From WS-2 sp036507005 (lineage in GTDB: Bacteria > Eisenbacteria > RBG-16-71-46), in contig DASXQT010000025.1 in assembly GCA_036507005.1 (NCBI GenBank), positions 6,519-70,518 of the forward strand: a DNA stretch of 64,000 nucleotides, written 5' to 3'. Position 1 is the stretch's first letter; each line of letters opens with the position of its first letter. This document shows, in pieces, positions 27,194 through 35,502 of this stretch. The notes under the pieces are model-generated. The model was given only the letters and a program-made list of their open reading frames with translations, was not told the DNA's origin and searched no databases. A program made the position numbers and the translations under genes.

Positions 27194-28180
27194 TCATCGC
27201 GCCAGCACCACCTTCTGCGCGACGCGGCGCCCATCGGGCGCCGTCAGCCGAATGAAGTATACGCCATTCCTCGCATACGTGCGGTCGTCGCGGCGTCCGT
27301 CCCAGAACCAGCCGTGGCTGCCGGCCACCCGGAACTCGTGGAGCAGGCTGCGCACGAGCCGACCCTGGGTGTCGAAGATCGCGATGTCGACCACGCCGGC
27401 GGTCGGGATCGTGAACGAGACGTCGGTGCACTTGACCATCGGGTTCGGGTAGGGAGGCGCGAGCGCGGTCCGGAGGCGCAGCGGCTCGGGATGCGGCGCC
27501 ACGTCCACGTTCGAGCTGCCCATCGTGCTCTCGGCGGTGGTGAAGATGAAGTCGCCGCTCTGGAACGAAACGTCGTCGCCGTTCGCCGAGTTGCCGGCGG
27601 CGAAGAAGTAGATCTTGCCGCTGTCGCCCGGCGGAGCCTGCCAGTCCACGTGCCATTCGACCGGACCGAGCTCGCCCCAGTGGGTGGAGGCGTGGGTCTC
27701 GGTGTCGTCGGCGAGGTCGCGGGTGTGCTCGATGTAGCGGCGGTTCTTCCAGACGCTCGTCGAGAGTCCCTGCACGATCTTGAACGTGTCCGGAGGCGAG
27801 TTGGCGCCGAGGATCCAGGTGCCCACGCCGTCCCCGGTCGAGGCCTGGACCGCCTGGAGCTGGAAGCCCCAGCGCAGCGGGGTGGCCGGCACCGGGTCCC
27901 AGGTGTGCTCGAGGTGGACGCGCAAGGTGTAGGTCTGGCCCGGGGTGTAGTTTGCGGGCACGTCGAGGATGCGGAGCAGCCCGCTCGGATCGTTGATTCC
28001 GGAGGGGATGCCGTCGGTGTTCGCCGAGTGACACTGCCTGCAGGTCGGCTCCGCTGTCTTGTTCTGCACCTGGAAGGCGCCGGTCTTGCTGGCGGGGGGA
28101 CCGGATGAGTAGGCGAACGCGAGGCTGGCGCCTCCGACCACGATCAGGACGACGACGGCCCGTACGAAAAAGTTGCGCAT
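27194..28180 (-). CDS. Exported single-heme CXXCH protein with reelin-like domain and FlgD-like C-terminus
   Basis: The protein has 328 residues: signal peptide (FFVRAVVVLIVVGGASLAFA), then a heme c site C47-R-Q-C50-H51 in the segment AEPTCRQCHSAN. Next comes a domain of the choice-of-anchor V/reelin type (~60-240: YTPGQTYTLRVHLEHTW, WGFQLQAVQ, KIYFFAAGNSANGDD). The last ~85 residues are a FlgD/T9SS-like module (VDIAIFDTQGRLVRSLL, GVYFIRLTAPDGR). Such proteins occur at the surface of FCB bacteria; a role in extracellular electron transfer is possible but unproven. ATG 28180 starts directly with the signal peptide. Confidence 0.82.
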   Translation of the reverse strand: MRNFFVRAVVVLIVVGGASLAFAYSSGPPASKTGAFQVQNKTAEPTCRQCHSANTDGIPSGINDPSGLLRILDVPANYTPGQTYTLRVHLEHTWDPVPATPLRWGFQLQAVQASTGDGVGTWILGANSPPDTFKIVQGLSTSVWKNRRYIEHTRDLADDTETHASTHWGELGPVEWHVDWQAPPGDSGKIYFFAAGNSANGDDVSFQSGDFIFTTAESTMGSSNVDVAPHPEPLRLRTALAPPYPNPMVKCTDVSFTIPTAGVVDIAIFDTQGRLVRSLLHEFRVAGSHGWFWDGRRDDRTYARNGVYFIRLTAPDGRRVAQKVVLAR

Positions 28181-28376
28181 GGTGCGGCCTCTAGGCCGAA
28201 GGGGGACGTGGGAATCGGCACCCAGAGGCCAGATCATACACGACCGAAATGCGGTTGGGGCGTCGAATTTCGGTTCCTCGGGGGCCGCCGCCAGGCCGGC
28301 TCGGCCGCTCGCCACGCGCGGATGCCCCGCCGATGCTCCGCCCCGCGCGACGCTCCCGCCAGCGCTCCGCCCGCGC

Positions 28377-28405
28377 TCGACCCACCGTTTCGCCACCGTT
28401 ATACT
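28377..28405 (+). promoter_or_regulatory. Likely promoter of mqnE
   Basis: TCGACC (28377-28382), 17 bp and TATACT (28400-28405) resemble a sigma-70 promoter with a good -10 and a weak -35. The mqnE ATG lies 39 bp after the -10. I see nothing else in the 264-bp gap between the divergent CXXCH gene and mqnE. Confidence 0.45.
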
Positions 28406-28444
28406 GCGCCGGCCTCGAGCCCACCCGGAGACACTCGTTACCCC

Positions 28445-29602
28445 ATGAGCGCCGGTCCCAACGGCCACCTCTCGCGCCTCAGGCTCCGCGACCCCCTGGT
28501 CGCCGCGGCCCAGCGCACGCTGCTCGGCGGCGGGCGGCTCACCCAGGAGGAGGGGACGCGGCTCTTCGACGCCCCGGTCCTCGAGGTGGGCCGGCTCGCC
28601 GACGCCGTGGCCCGCGACCGCCACGGGGAGCGCGTCTACTTCACCGTCAACCGCCAGCTCAACCCCACCAACGTGTGCGTGCTCTCGTGCCGCTTCTGCG
28701 ACTACGCGAAGAAGGCGGGCGATCCCGACGCCTACACCATGACGAAGGAGCAGATCCTGGCCCACGTCGAGCCCGGGATCGCCGAGATCCACATCGTGGG
28801 GGGCCTCCACAACAAGTGGCGCTTCGACGACTACCTGAACGTGATCCGCTGGGTGAAGGAGGCCAAACCCGACCTGAGCGTCAAGGCCTACACCGCGGTC
28901 GAGATCGACTTCTTCTGCCGGCTCACGAAACAACCCGCCGAGTGGGTGCTCGAGAGACTGCGCGAGGCGGGGCTCGACGCCCTGCCGGGCGGCGGCGCCG
29001 AGGTGTTCAGCGAGCGGGTGCGGCGCGAGATCTTCCACCAGAAGATCGGCGCCGGCCGCTGGCTCGAGATCCACGAGACCGCCCACCGCATGGGCATCCC
29101 CTCCAACGCCACGCTGCTCTACGGGCACATCGAGACCCGCGCCGAGCGCGTGCAGCACATGATCCTGCTGCGCGAGCTGGAGGACCGCGCCCCCGGCTTC
29201 TTCGCCTTCATCCCGCTCGCGTTCCAGCCCGGAACGACCGGGCTGGTGCGGCGCCAGGCTTCGGCGATCGAGGACTTGAGGACCCTTGCGATCTCGCGGC
29301 TCGTGTTCGACAACGTGCCGCACGTCAAGAGCTACTGGGTGATGCTGGGGCAGGACACCGCCGGGGTGGCGCTCAACTTCGGCGCGAGCGACATGGACGG
29401 CACGATCGGGGTCGAGAAGATCGCGCACGCCGCCCTGGCCCGCAGCCCGGTGGGCATGGCCGAGGAGGCGATGGTCCATACGATCCGCGAGGCGGGGAAG
29501 ACCCCCGTCCAGCGCGACGCCCTCTACCGCGTGGTCCGCGAGTACCCGCGGGCGGCGGAGCAGGCCGCGGGCGCCCAGGCGGCGGCTGCCGCGGGAGCGT
29601 AG
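28445..29602 (+). CDS. mqnE: Aminofutalosine synthase MqnE
   Basis: This 385-residue radical SAM enzyme has the cluster-binding cysteines at 78, 82 and 85 (CVLSCRFC), followed by DYAKKAGDPDAYTMTKEQIL and HIVGGLHNKW, which are MqnE hallmarks. MqnE joins the MqnA product 3-[(1-carboxyvinyl)oxy]benzoate to the adenosyl group of SAM, giving 6-amino-6-deoxyfutalosine. ATG 28445 is chosen because similarity to the family starts just behind it and a -10 lies upstream; the frame stays open further upstream without support. A C-terminal Ala/Gly tail is non-conserved. The partner enzymes MqnA (36791) and MqnC (54510) are elsewhere in the window. Confidence 0.93.
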   Translation: MSAGPNGHLSRLRLRDPLVAAAQRTLLGGGRLTQEEGTRLFDAPVLEVGRLADAVARDRHGERVYFTVNRQLNPTNVCVLSCRFCDYAKKAGDPDAYTMTKEQILAHVEPGIAEIHIVGGLHNKWRFDDYLNVIRWVKEAKPDLSVKAYTAVEIDFFCRLTKQPAEWVLERLREAGLDALPGGGAEVFSERVRREIFHQKIGAGRWLEIHETAHRMGIPSNATLLYGHIETRAERVQHMILLRELEDRAPGFFAFIPLAFQPGTTGLVRRQASAIEDLRTLAISRLVFDNVPHVKSYWVMLGQDTAGVALNFGASDMDGTIGVEKIAHAALARSPVGMAEEAMVHTIREAGKTPVQRDALYRVVREYPRAAEQAAGAQAAAAAGA

Positions 29603-29640
29603 GCCCGCCGAAGCTGCAGTCTCCTCGGGCAACTGCACGC

Positions 29641-29669
29641 TTGTGCAGTACGGCGCTCGGGCTCATAAT
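29641..29669 (+). promoter_or_regulatory. Promoter giving a probable leaderless mRNA for the radical SAM gene
   Basis: TTGTGC (29641-29646), 17 bp and CATAAT (29664-29669) form a good sigma-70-like promoter. The ATG at 29676 lies 6 nt after the -10, where transcription would start. Confidence 0.55.
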
Positions 29670-29675
29670 CCCTCC

Positions 29676-30572
29676 ATGCGAGCCGAGTACCGCGAAGAGC
29701 CGTGCCGGACCGCGCTCAATCGGGTCGTGGGCATGGACTTCAACTGGTCGCTCAACCCCTACATGGGGTGCGCTCACCGCTGCACCTTCTGCTACGTGCG
29801 TGCCTTCGAGCGGCGCGCCGACCGGCCGTGGGACGAGCGCTACGGCAGCAGCATCCGGGTCAAGATCAACATCGCGGACGTGCTGCGCTTGGAGCTGGCG
29901 CGCCCCTCGTGGCGGCGCGAGGAAGTGGTGGTGGGCGCCGCGACCGATCCCTACCAGCCGGCAGAGGGCCGCTACCGGCTGACGCGGGCCTGCCTCGAGC
30001 GGCTCGCGGAGGCCCGCACGGGGTTCGGCATCATCACGCGCGGGCCGCTGATCGTGCGCGACCTCGACGTTCTCGTGGAGGCGAGCCGGCGCGCGAGCGT
30101 CTCGATCCATTTCTCCGTTCCGACGCTCGACGAGCAGGTGTGGCGCACCACCGAGCCCGGCACGGCGCCGCCGCGGGCTCGGCTCCGGGCGCTCGAGACG
30201 CTGGTGCGCGCCGGCGTGCGCGCCGGAGTGGCCATGGCGCCGCTCCTGCCCGGCCTGTCGGACCGGCCCGAGCTGCTGGCGGAGGTGGTGCGCGCGGCGC
30301 GCGCGGCGGGGGCGACGCACGTGTGGGCCGCCCCGCTCAACCTGAGACCCGGAACGCGCGAGCACTTCCTCGAGGCGCTGGCGCGCGACTGGCCCGCGGA
30401 GCTCGAGCGCTACGAGCGCGTGTTCAGGGGCCGCGCCTACCAGCGGCGCGAGGAAACGGCCCCCGCGCTCGAAACCGTCGCCGCGCTCAAGCGGCGCTAC
30501 GCGATCGCAGATCGCCGCCCGCTGCGGCTAGAGCCGGAGCCGGACGCGAAGCAGCTCGAGCTGGCGATGTGA
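29676..30572 (+). CDS. Rv2578c-family radical SAM protein
   Basis: The 298-residue protein has cluster cysteines at 32, 36 and 39 (CAHRCTFCYVR), inside the family phrase NPYMGCAHRCTFCY. EVVVGAATDPYQPAEGRYRLTR follows, then the later FSVPTLDEQVWRTTEPGTAPP, as in Rv2578c-like and spore-photoproduct-lyase-like proteins. The reaction of this family is not established. ATG 29676 is preferred over an upstream start because the -10 lies just before it. It follows mqnE on the same strand after 73 bp but has its own promoter. The C-terminal ~50 residues are charged. Confidence 0.85.
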   Translation: MRAEYREEPCRTALNRVVGMDFNWSLNPYMGCAHRCTFCYVRAFERRADRPWDERYGSSIRVKINIADVLRLELARPSWRREEVVVGAATDPYQPAEGRYRLTRACLERLAEARTGFGIITRGPLIVRDLDVLVEASRRASVSIHFSVPTLDEQVWRTTEPGTAPPRARLRALETLVRAGVRAGVAMAPLLPGLSDRPELLAEVVRAARAAGATHVWAAPLNLRPGTREHFLEALARDWPAELERYERVFRGRAYQRREETAPALETVAALKRRYAIADRRPLRLEPEPDAKQLELAM

Positions 30573-30589
30573 GGCGCACGGTGCGCCGG

Positions 30590-31042
30590 CTACGACGGTC
30601 GCTTCTGGAGAACGTCCAGATCGACGAGGTCCTTCGGCCGGCCGCTCGCACGCTTGTTGCGGACGAGGTCGTCCCGTCCGATGAACGGAACCTCCAGCCC
30701 TTCGATCGAATGGATGGCACGGCTCGGCCAGGCCTCGGCAAAGGACAGACCGCTCACCCGAGTGAGCAGATCGATCCTGCGGGGCGGCTGCCCGATTTGA
30801 ACGACGACTCCGGGAGTCTCGAGGTCCTCCCGCGCCACCCCCATTTCGCGAACCGGCGCGCCGAAGTCCAGGAGCGCACGCCAGACTCGCTCCGAGTTCG
30901 CCGGGGCGGGATCCACCCAGATGTCGAGATCGCCGGTAGCTCGAGGCACGCCGTGGACCGCCATGGCATGGGCCCCCACCACCAGGAAGCCCGCGCCCGC
31001 ATCGAGCAGCAGCCGTAGAAGATCGATGAAGTCCTGGTTCAC
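30590..31042 (-). CDS. Nucleotidyltransferase-fold protein (DUF6036-like)
   Basis: The preferred product has 150 residues from GTG 31042, just 16 bp after the stop of the small gene upstream; GTG 31126 would add 28 residues and overlap that gene. The core is FLVVGAHAMAVHGVPRATGDLDIWV, with the G-[AS]-x-A and D-x-D pattern of the polymerase-beta nucleotidyltransferase fold. IDLLTRVSGLSF and FIGRDDLVRNKRASGRPKDL complete it. Members work in toxin-antitoxin or antiphage modules, where they transfer nucleotides to a partner, or are antitoxins. It ends 17 bp from the convergent radical SAM gene. Confidence 0.8.
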   Translation of the reverse strand: MNQDFIDLLRLLLDAGAGFLVVGAHAMAVHGVPRATGDLDIWVDPAPANSERVWRALLDFGAPVREMGVAREDLETPGVVVQIGQPPRRIDLLTRVSGLSFAEAWPSRAIHSIEGLEVPFIGRDDLVRNKRASGRPKDLVDLDVLQKRPS

Positions 31043-31058
31043 GAGGCGGCCGGGCTTC

Positions 31059-31301
31059 TCAACCGGCCGCGCTGCGGAGGCACCGGACCGGAGCGTTTCG
31101 ACGGTCGTAATCCGGGACGCGGGCACCCGAAAGCGCCCAGGCCTCGAGCGCCAGCGGCCACATCATCGCGAGCCTTTCCTCGGCGGTGGTGGAAGCGCTG
31201 AGATCGTCCCCGGGCTCGTTGCCCAGGGTGAACTTGCGCACGTTCCACTGACGCCGCCGGCTCGCTGTGGCCTCGGGGGTTTCGCGATTCGCATCGCTCA
31301 T
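31059..31301 (-). CDS. Small partner protein upstream of the nucleotidyltransferase
   Basis: An 80-residue protein starts at ATG 31301. It is charged at the N-terminus (RRRQWNVRKFTLGNEPGDDL), with a central segment TAEERLAMMWPLALEAWALSG and an end PDYDRRNAPVRCLR. Small proteins with the phrase MMWPLxLEAWAxxG occur beside such nucleotidyltransferases, so I believe it is real and pairs with the downstream gene. Whether it is toxin, antitoxin or target is not visible. No DNA-binding motif is clear. Confidence 0.65.
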   Translation of the reverse strand: MSDANRETPEATASRRRQWNVRKFTLGNEPGDDLSASTTAEERLAMMWPLALEAWALSGARVPDYDRRNAPVRCLRSAAG

Positions 31302-31357
31302 GCAGCGAGTATAGCGGAAGGCCGATCGACCGGGGCGAGCGCGGGCCCGCGCACCGC

Positions 31358-33817
31358 TCAGGGCGCAACCCAGAGCCGGACCGATCCGTCCACGGCGCCG
31401 GTGGCGGCGAGCTTCGCGGCGCCCGGAAGCGCGGCCGCGGTCACCGCCCCGCGGTGGCCGTCGAGCAACGCCACCTCGGGGTCCTTCCCGGTCTCGCTCA
31501 GGAACGCCTTGCCCGAGGCGAGCCCGACCAGCACCAGCGCGCCGTCGGGCGCGACCGCGAGCGAGGCCAGGTGCCCGCGCATCGGCCGCAGGCGCTGCTT
31601 CTCGCTCCCGTCGTTCAGATCCCAGAACGCGACCGAGCCATCGGCGCCTCCGCCCACCACGCTCCCCGACCGGACCGGCGCGGAGAGCCCGGTGATGCGT
31701 GGGAGCCCGGTGCGCACCACCCACAGCGGGTCGGGTTTTCCGCGCTCGAAGTGCTGGAGCCGGCCGTTGTGCGTGCCGCACAGGAGTCCGGTCCCGTCGG
31801 GCGTGAACGCGAGCGACTCGACTCGGCCGTCCACGCTCCGGAACTGGTCTGTCGGCTTCACGTGCTCGGTCTGCCACACGTGAATACTGCGGCCGCCGCC
31901 CGCGGCGATCCACTTGCCGTCGCGCGAGACGGCGATCGCGCGCAGGGGCGACCGATCGGGGGAATCGATTTGCACCACCTGGCGATGCAGGCCGTAGTCC
32001 CAGAGCACCAGACGCCGGTTGTCGAGCACCGCGGCGACCACCGGACGCTCCGGCACGAAGGCGACCGCGACCGCGCCCGCCCGCGCCTCCAGCGGAGCGC
32101 AGGTCTCGCGTCCGTTCTGGAGACTCCACACGCGCACCGTCCGGTCGCGCGAGCCGCTCGCGAGCAGCTTCCCGTCGTGCGAGAACGCCAGCGACGTCAC
32201 CGCCGCATTGTGCCCGCGCACGAACGACTGGCGCTCCTCGATCTTGTCGTCGTAGCTCTCGACGAACTTCTCGCGCCGCGTGCCGAGAGTCATTCCGAGG
32301 AACCGGCGCGGCGCCTCGCGCGTGCCGTAGACAGGGACCTTCCAGACGTGCTTCTCGGTCGCCTTGCCCGGCCGCGCCCACTCGAGCGCCCAGCCTCCCG
32401 CGGATACCGCCGCGGGGGTGACAACCTTGAGCGCGGGCTTGGGCGCGGGCGCGGGAGCGGCCCTGGGCGCCGGCTTGGGCGCGGGAGGGGGAACGGCCTT
32501 CAGCGCCGGCTTGGGCGGCGGAGGCGGCGCGGGCCTGGGCGCGGGCGCCGGCGCCGACTTCGCGGCCACGGCGGTCGCTGCCGCGGGCGTGGTGCTTCGT
32601 GCCGGCGCCGGAGAAGCGGCGGGCGTAGTGCTCCGCGCGGGCGCCGCGGCGGGGGTCACGCTCCGCGCTGCAGCCGGCGCGGTCCCTGGCGTCTTGCTCG
32701 CCGCCGGCGTCTGAGCCGCGCGCCTCGACGTGGCGCGCCGGCTCGTCGACTTCCGCCCGAAGCTCGCGGCCGCCGGCGTGGTCGTGGGCATGGGAATGAC
32801 GCGGGCCCCGCCGGCGGGCGCCTTCGGGGCCGGGACAGGCTGCGAGCTCTTCGCCGGGCTCGCGGCGGCGGCGACACTCGGCTGCGGGTTCGGGGCCGCG
32901 GACCGCGAGCTCGAGGCCGCGGGCGTCTTCCCCTTTCCGACCTTCACGTCGCGCAGCCGCGGCGAATCGCGGAGCTTGTGCTTGCACGCTTCGCGGAGCG
33001 CGGCCGAGTAGTCGGCCACCTCGCCCCCCATCTTCTCCAGCTCCTTGAAGACCGCCGCCGAATCGGGACTCATGAAGTCCGCGCGGCGGAAGATGAGGTT
33101 GTCCTCCTCGTAGTAGCGCCCCCACAGGTCCTTCGATTCGGCGAGCGCGACGAGCGAGGTGTAGATCACGAGCGCCGAGAACCGGTCCACCGACTCGTCG
33201 AAGTCCCGGCCTTCGCGCTGCGGGTGCTGAAAGGCGGGATGGCCCTTCTCGTGGCTCCCGCGCCCCCGCAGCGGCGGCACGTACATGCCGTCGTAGTCGA
33301 TGAGCTTGAGGTTGCCCGAGCCGTCCACCAGGATGTTTCCGTGCTGGAGGTCGCAGTGCCCGATCTTCTCGCGCTCCAGCTCCTCCATGAGCTGGACCCA
33401 CTGCCCGGCGAGCCTGCGGAGCGCCTTCGGGTCCTTGAGGTGCTTCCCGACCCACATGTTCAGCGTGTCGCCGTCCACCCATTCCATCTTGAGCACGGGA
33501 TGCCAGTGGGTGCGCACCCGGATCCCCTCGGGCACGTACTCGAACCCCACCATCTGCTTCAGGCGCTTGGACTTCAGGTAGCGGCTGATCTCGTGGTAGC
33601 GGTCCCTCAGGTCCTTGATGTTGTGGAGGAAGCAGCGCACCGCCCAGCGCGACTTGCCGTTCGCGAGCTGGTAGACGCTGCAGAAGCCGCCGGTGACCGG
33701 CTGGGGGAGGCCGAGCGCGTTCAGCGTGGGCTTGCCGGTCTTGAGCTGGGAATCCGTGAAGCAGCGCTCGGGGTTCTGGATCACCTCCTGGTAATCCGAC
33801 ATCGTGGGCCAGCTCAT
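31358..33817 (-). CDS. Protein kinase-like domain fused to WD40 repeats (TerY-P triad kinase)
   Basis: The protein has 819 residues; its ATG overlaps the PP2C stop (ATGA). Residues ~1-290 are kinase-like: GGFCSVYQLANG glycine loop, catalytic HCDLQHGNILV and metal site LIDYDGM in place of DFG. The usual VAIK lysine seems to be Arg (WAVRCF), so activity needs testing. Residues ~310-490 are a long Ala/Pro/Lys/Ser linker with repeated TTPA and PAPKPA units. Residues ~510-819 contain WD40 repeats (HNAAVTSLAFSHDGKLLASGSRDRTVRVW is the clearest, near 565). It is the last gene of a vWA-PP2C-kinase operon, matching the phosphorylation-linked TerY-P triad. Confidence 0.85.
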   Translation of the reverse strand: MSWPTMSDYQEVIQNPERCFTDSQLKTGKPTLNALGLPQPVTGGFCSVYQLANGKSRWAVRCFLHNIKDLRDRYHEISRYLKSKRLKQMVGFEYVPEGIRVRTHWHPVLKMEWVDGDTLNMWVGKHLKDPKALRRLAGQWVQLMEELEREKIGHCDLQHGNILVDGSGNLKLIDYDGMYVPPLRGRGSHEKGHPAFQHPQREGRDFDESVDRFSALVIYTSLVALAESKDLWGRYYEEDNLIFRRADFMSPDSAAVFKELEKMGGEVADYSAALREACKHKLRDSPRLRDVKVGKGKTPAASSSRSAAPNPQPSVAAAASPAKSSQPVPAPKAPAGGARVIPMPTTTPAAASFGRKSTSRRATSRRAAQTPAASKTPGTAPAAARSVTPAAAPARSTTPAASPAPARSTTPAAATAVAAKSAPAPAPRPAPPPPPKPALKAVPPPAPKPAPRAAPAPAPKPALKVVTPAAVSAGGWALEWARPGKATEKHVWKVPVYGTREAPRRFLGMTLGTRREKFVESYDDKIEERQSFVRGHNAAVTSLAFSHDGKLLASGSRDRTVRVWSLQNGRETCAPLEARAGAVAVAFVPERPVVAAVLDNRRLVLWDYGLHRQVVQIDSPDRSPLRAIAVSRDGKWIAAGGGRSIHVWQTEHVKPTDQFRSVDGRVESLAFTPDGTGLLCGTHNGRLQHFERGKPDPLWVVRTGLPRITGLSAPVRSGSVVGGGADGSVAFWDLNDGSEKQRLRPMRGHLASLAVAPDGALVLVGLASGKAFLSETGKDPEVALLDGHRGAVTAAALPGAAKLAATGAVDGSVRLWVAP

Positions 33818-34527
33818 GCCGCCACCTCGACCCGCACCAGCGTGACGTCGTCGTTGCGCAGCGCGCCGCCGTGGCGCAGCCAGTCCACGAACTCGCGGAA
33901 CGTCTCCTGGCAGTCGGCGCGCGCCAGCGCCGCCCAGGGCCGGCGCCCCAGCTCGGCTTCGGCGAGGAACCACTGGGCCAGCGCGTCGGTCATCAGCAGG
34001 AGCTGATCGCGCTCCTGCAGGTCGCCCTCGCCCGAGCGCACGTCCTCCCACACCTGCCGGTTCGCGCGCGCCACGCTCGACAGCAGCAGCGGGCGGTTGT
34101 TGAACTGCTCGGCGCGCTCGAGGGGGAACGCGCGCGCGAGCTTGCCCGCCCGCACCACGAACAGGCAGCTGTCGCCGATCGCCAGCGCGCGCCAGCGGCT
34201 TTCGTCGATGGCCACGCCGAGCAGGGAGGAGAACGCGCCGTCACGCGCCTTCTCCTCGGCGTACCACGCCGTGGCCTTGGGCTGGTTCGCGCCCGCCCAC
34301 TCGGCCTGCATGGGCGCGACCCATTCGCGCAGGCCCTCGGGGGGCGGGGCCTGGCGCACGAAGCGGTCGACCAGCAGCTCGGCCCACTGCCGGGCGAACG
34401 ACGTCTCGCTCGCGCCGTCGGCCACGGCGTAGCGCTGCGCCGCGGCCTCGACCGCGTACGCGTCCTCGTACTCGGTCGCGGCGTTCCCGGACTTCGGCGC
34501 CCACCACGCCGTCGCGGTGGCGCGCAT
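33814..34527 (-). CDS. PP2C-type protein phosphatase (TerY-P triad)
   Basis: The 237-residue protein has PP2C metal-binding motifs: YEDAYAV near residue 20, VADGASETSFARQWAELLV near 35, a central LGVAIDESRWRALAIGDSCLFVVR, LLLMTDALAQWFL, and the terminal RNDDVTLVRVEV. It should remove phosphates from Ser/Thr of partner proteins, presumably targets of the neighbouring kinase. It starts 4 bp after the vWA gene and ends overlapping the kinase start by 4 bp, so all three are co-translated. The domain is short but complete. Confidence 0.88.
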   Translation of the reverse strand: MRATATAWWAPKSGNAATEYEDAYAVEAAAQRYAVADGASETSFARQWAELLVDRFVRQAPPPEGLREWVAPMQAEWAGANQPKATAWYAEEKARDGAFSSLLGVAIDESRWRALAIGDSCLFVVRAGKLARAFPLERAEQFNNRPLLLSSVARANRQVWEDVRSGEGDLQERDQLLLMTDALAQWFLAEAELGRRPWAALARADCQETFREFVDWLRHGGALRNDDVTLVRVEVAA

Positions 34528-34531
34528 GGCG

Positions 34532-35362
34532 CTACCGGAGGTTGCTCGGCCGGGTCCCGATGTCGAGGAAGCGGATCAGCTCGACCAGGTCGGCGTTGAA
34601 CGCGAACCCGCGCGAGTTGTCCGAGACCGCGAAGCCCTCGCGCTGCGCGCCCTCCCGGATCGCATCGGGCAGCACGCTCGACATGTTGTACAGGAGCTTC
34701 GCGTACTGGTCGGGCAGCCCCTCTTCGGCGTCCGCGAACAGCACGCTCGACCCCTGGGCCCCCGAGATGTGGCAGTTGAACAGCAGCACGTTGCCGTCCT
34801 GGGTCTGGAGGGTCCGGATCGCCTCGGCGAAGGTCGCCGGGTCGCCGTCGGTCGACTCGCCGTCCGTGATGTTGATCACGATCGGCGGGAAGCTGTACGG
34901 GTGCGCCGTGACCCACGCCTGGAGCGACTCGTGGGCGAGCTGGAACGCCTTGCACATCGGCGTGGAGCCGGCCGCCTTGGGGTCGAACCAGATCGGGAAC
35001 TTGACCTTGACCTCGGCGATTCCGCCCGTGCCGTCGTCCTCCTTCTTGGTGCGCTCCTCGACCCGCGCCGGGTGATTCGCCACCGCGCTGATCGGGGCGA
35101 GCGCCTGGCCGGCGAGCTCACCGCCCAGCGCGGGCTCGACCTTCTTGCCGTAGCTGATGACGCCGACCTCGTAGTAATCGCGCACCCCTTCGGACTTGGT
35201 GCACTTGATCGAGAGGTTGGAGAGCAGCTTGTTGATGGCGTCCGCGACGCCGTCGGCCTTGCGCTTCCCGCTTCCGTACGGGTCCGTCATGGAGCCCGAC
35301 ATGTCGACGAGGAAAAGGAACGCGCTCGGATTGCTGCGGCTGACTTCGGCTTCGTACGACAT
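34532..35362 (-). CDS. TerY-like vWA domain protein
   Basis: The 276-residue protein starts at ATG 35362 behind AAGGAGGAAAG. The MIDAS metal site D20-x-S22-x-S24 lies in FLVDMSGSM, followed by the threonine loop region and VINITDGESTDGDP, which carries the later MIDAS aspartate. The final part, GFAVSDNSRGFAFNADLVELIRFLDIGT, is typical of TerY relatives. vWA proteins of this group bind partner proteins through a metal and are linked to tellurite resistance and stress signalling. It is the first gene of the triad, so the promoter should lie in 35363-35502, where I saw no clear hexamers. Confidence 0.88.
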   Translation of the reverse strand: MSYEAEVSRSNPSAFLFLVDMSGSMTDPYGSGKRKADGVADAINKLLSNLSIKCTKSEGVRDYYEVGVISYGKKVEPALGGELAGQALAPISAVANHPARVEERTKKEDDGTGGIAEVKVKFPIWFDPKAAGSTPMCKAFQLAHESLQAWVTAHPYSFPPIVINITDGESTDGDPATFAEAIRTLQTQDGNVLLFNCHISGAQGSSVLFADAEEGLPDQYAKLLYNMSSVLPDAIREGAQREGFAVSDNSRGFAFNADLVELIRFLDIGTRPSNLR

Positions 35363-35502
35363 GCTTTCCTCCTTCAACGACCGGGCCGATCCGGGGCACG
35401 GCCGCGAGCGGCCGATGCAGCGTCCGGAAAAGTGGGGCAAGTTGCCCGCGGAGCCTGACCGGGGCGTTATCGGCGCGTGGCGGCGGAGGCTTCAGGGCTC
35501 CG

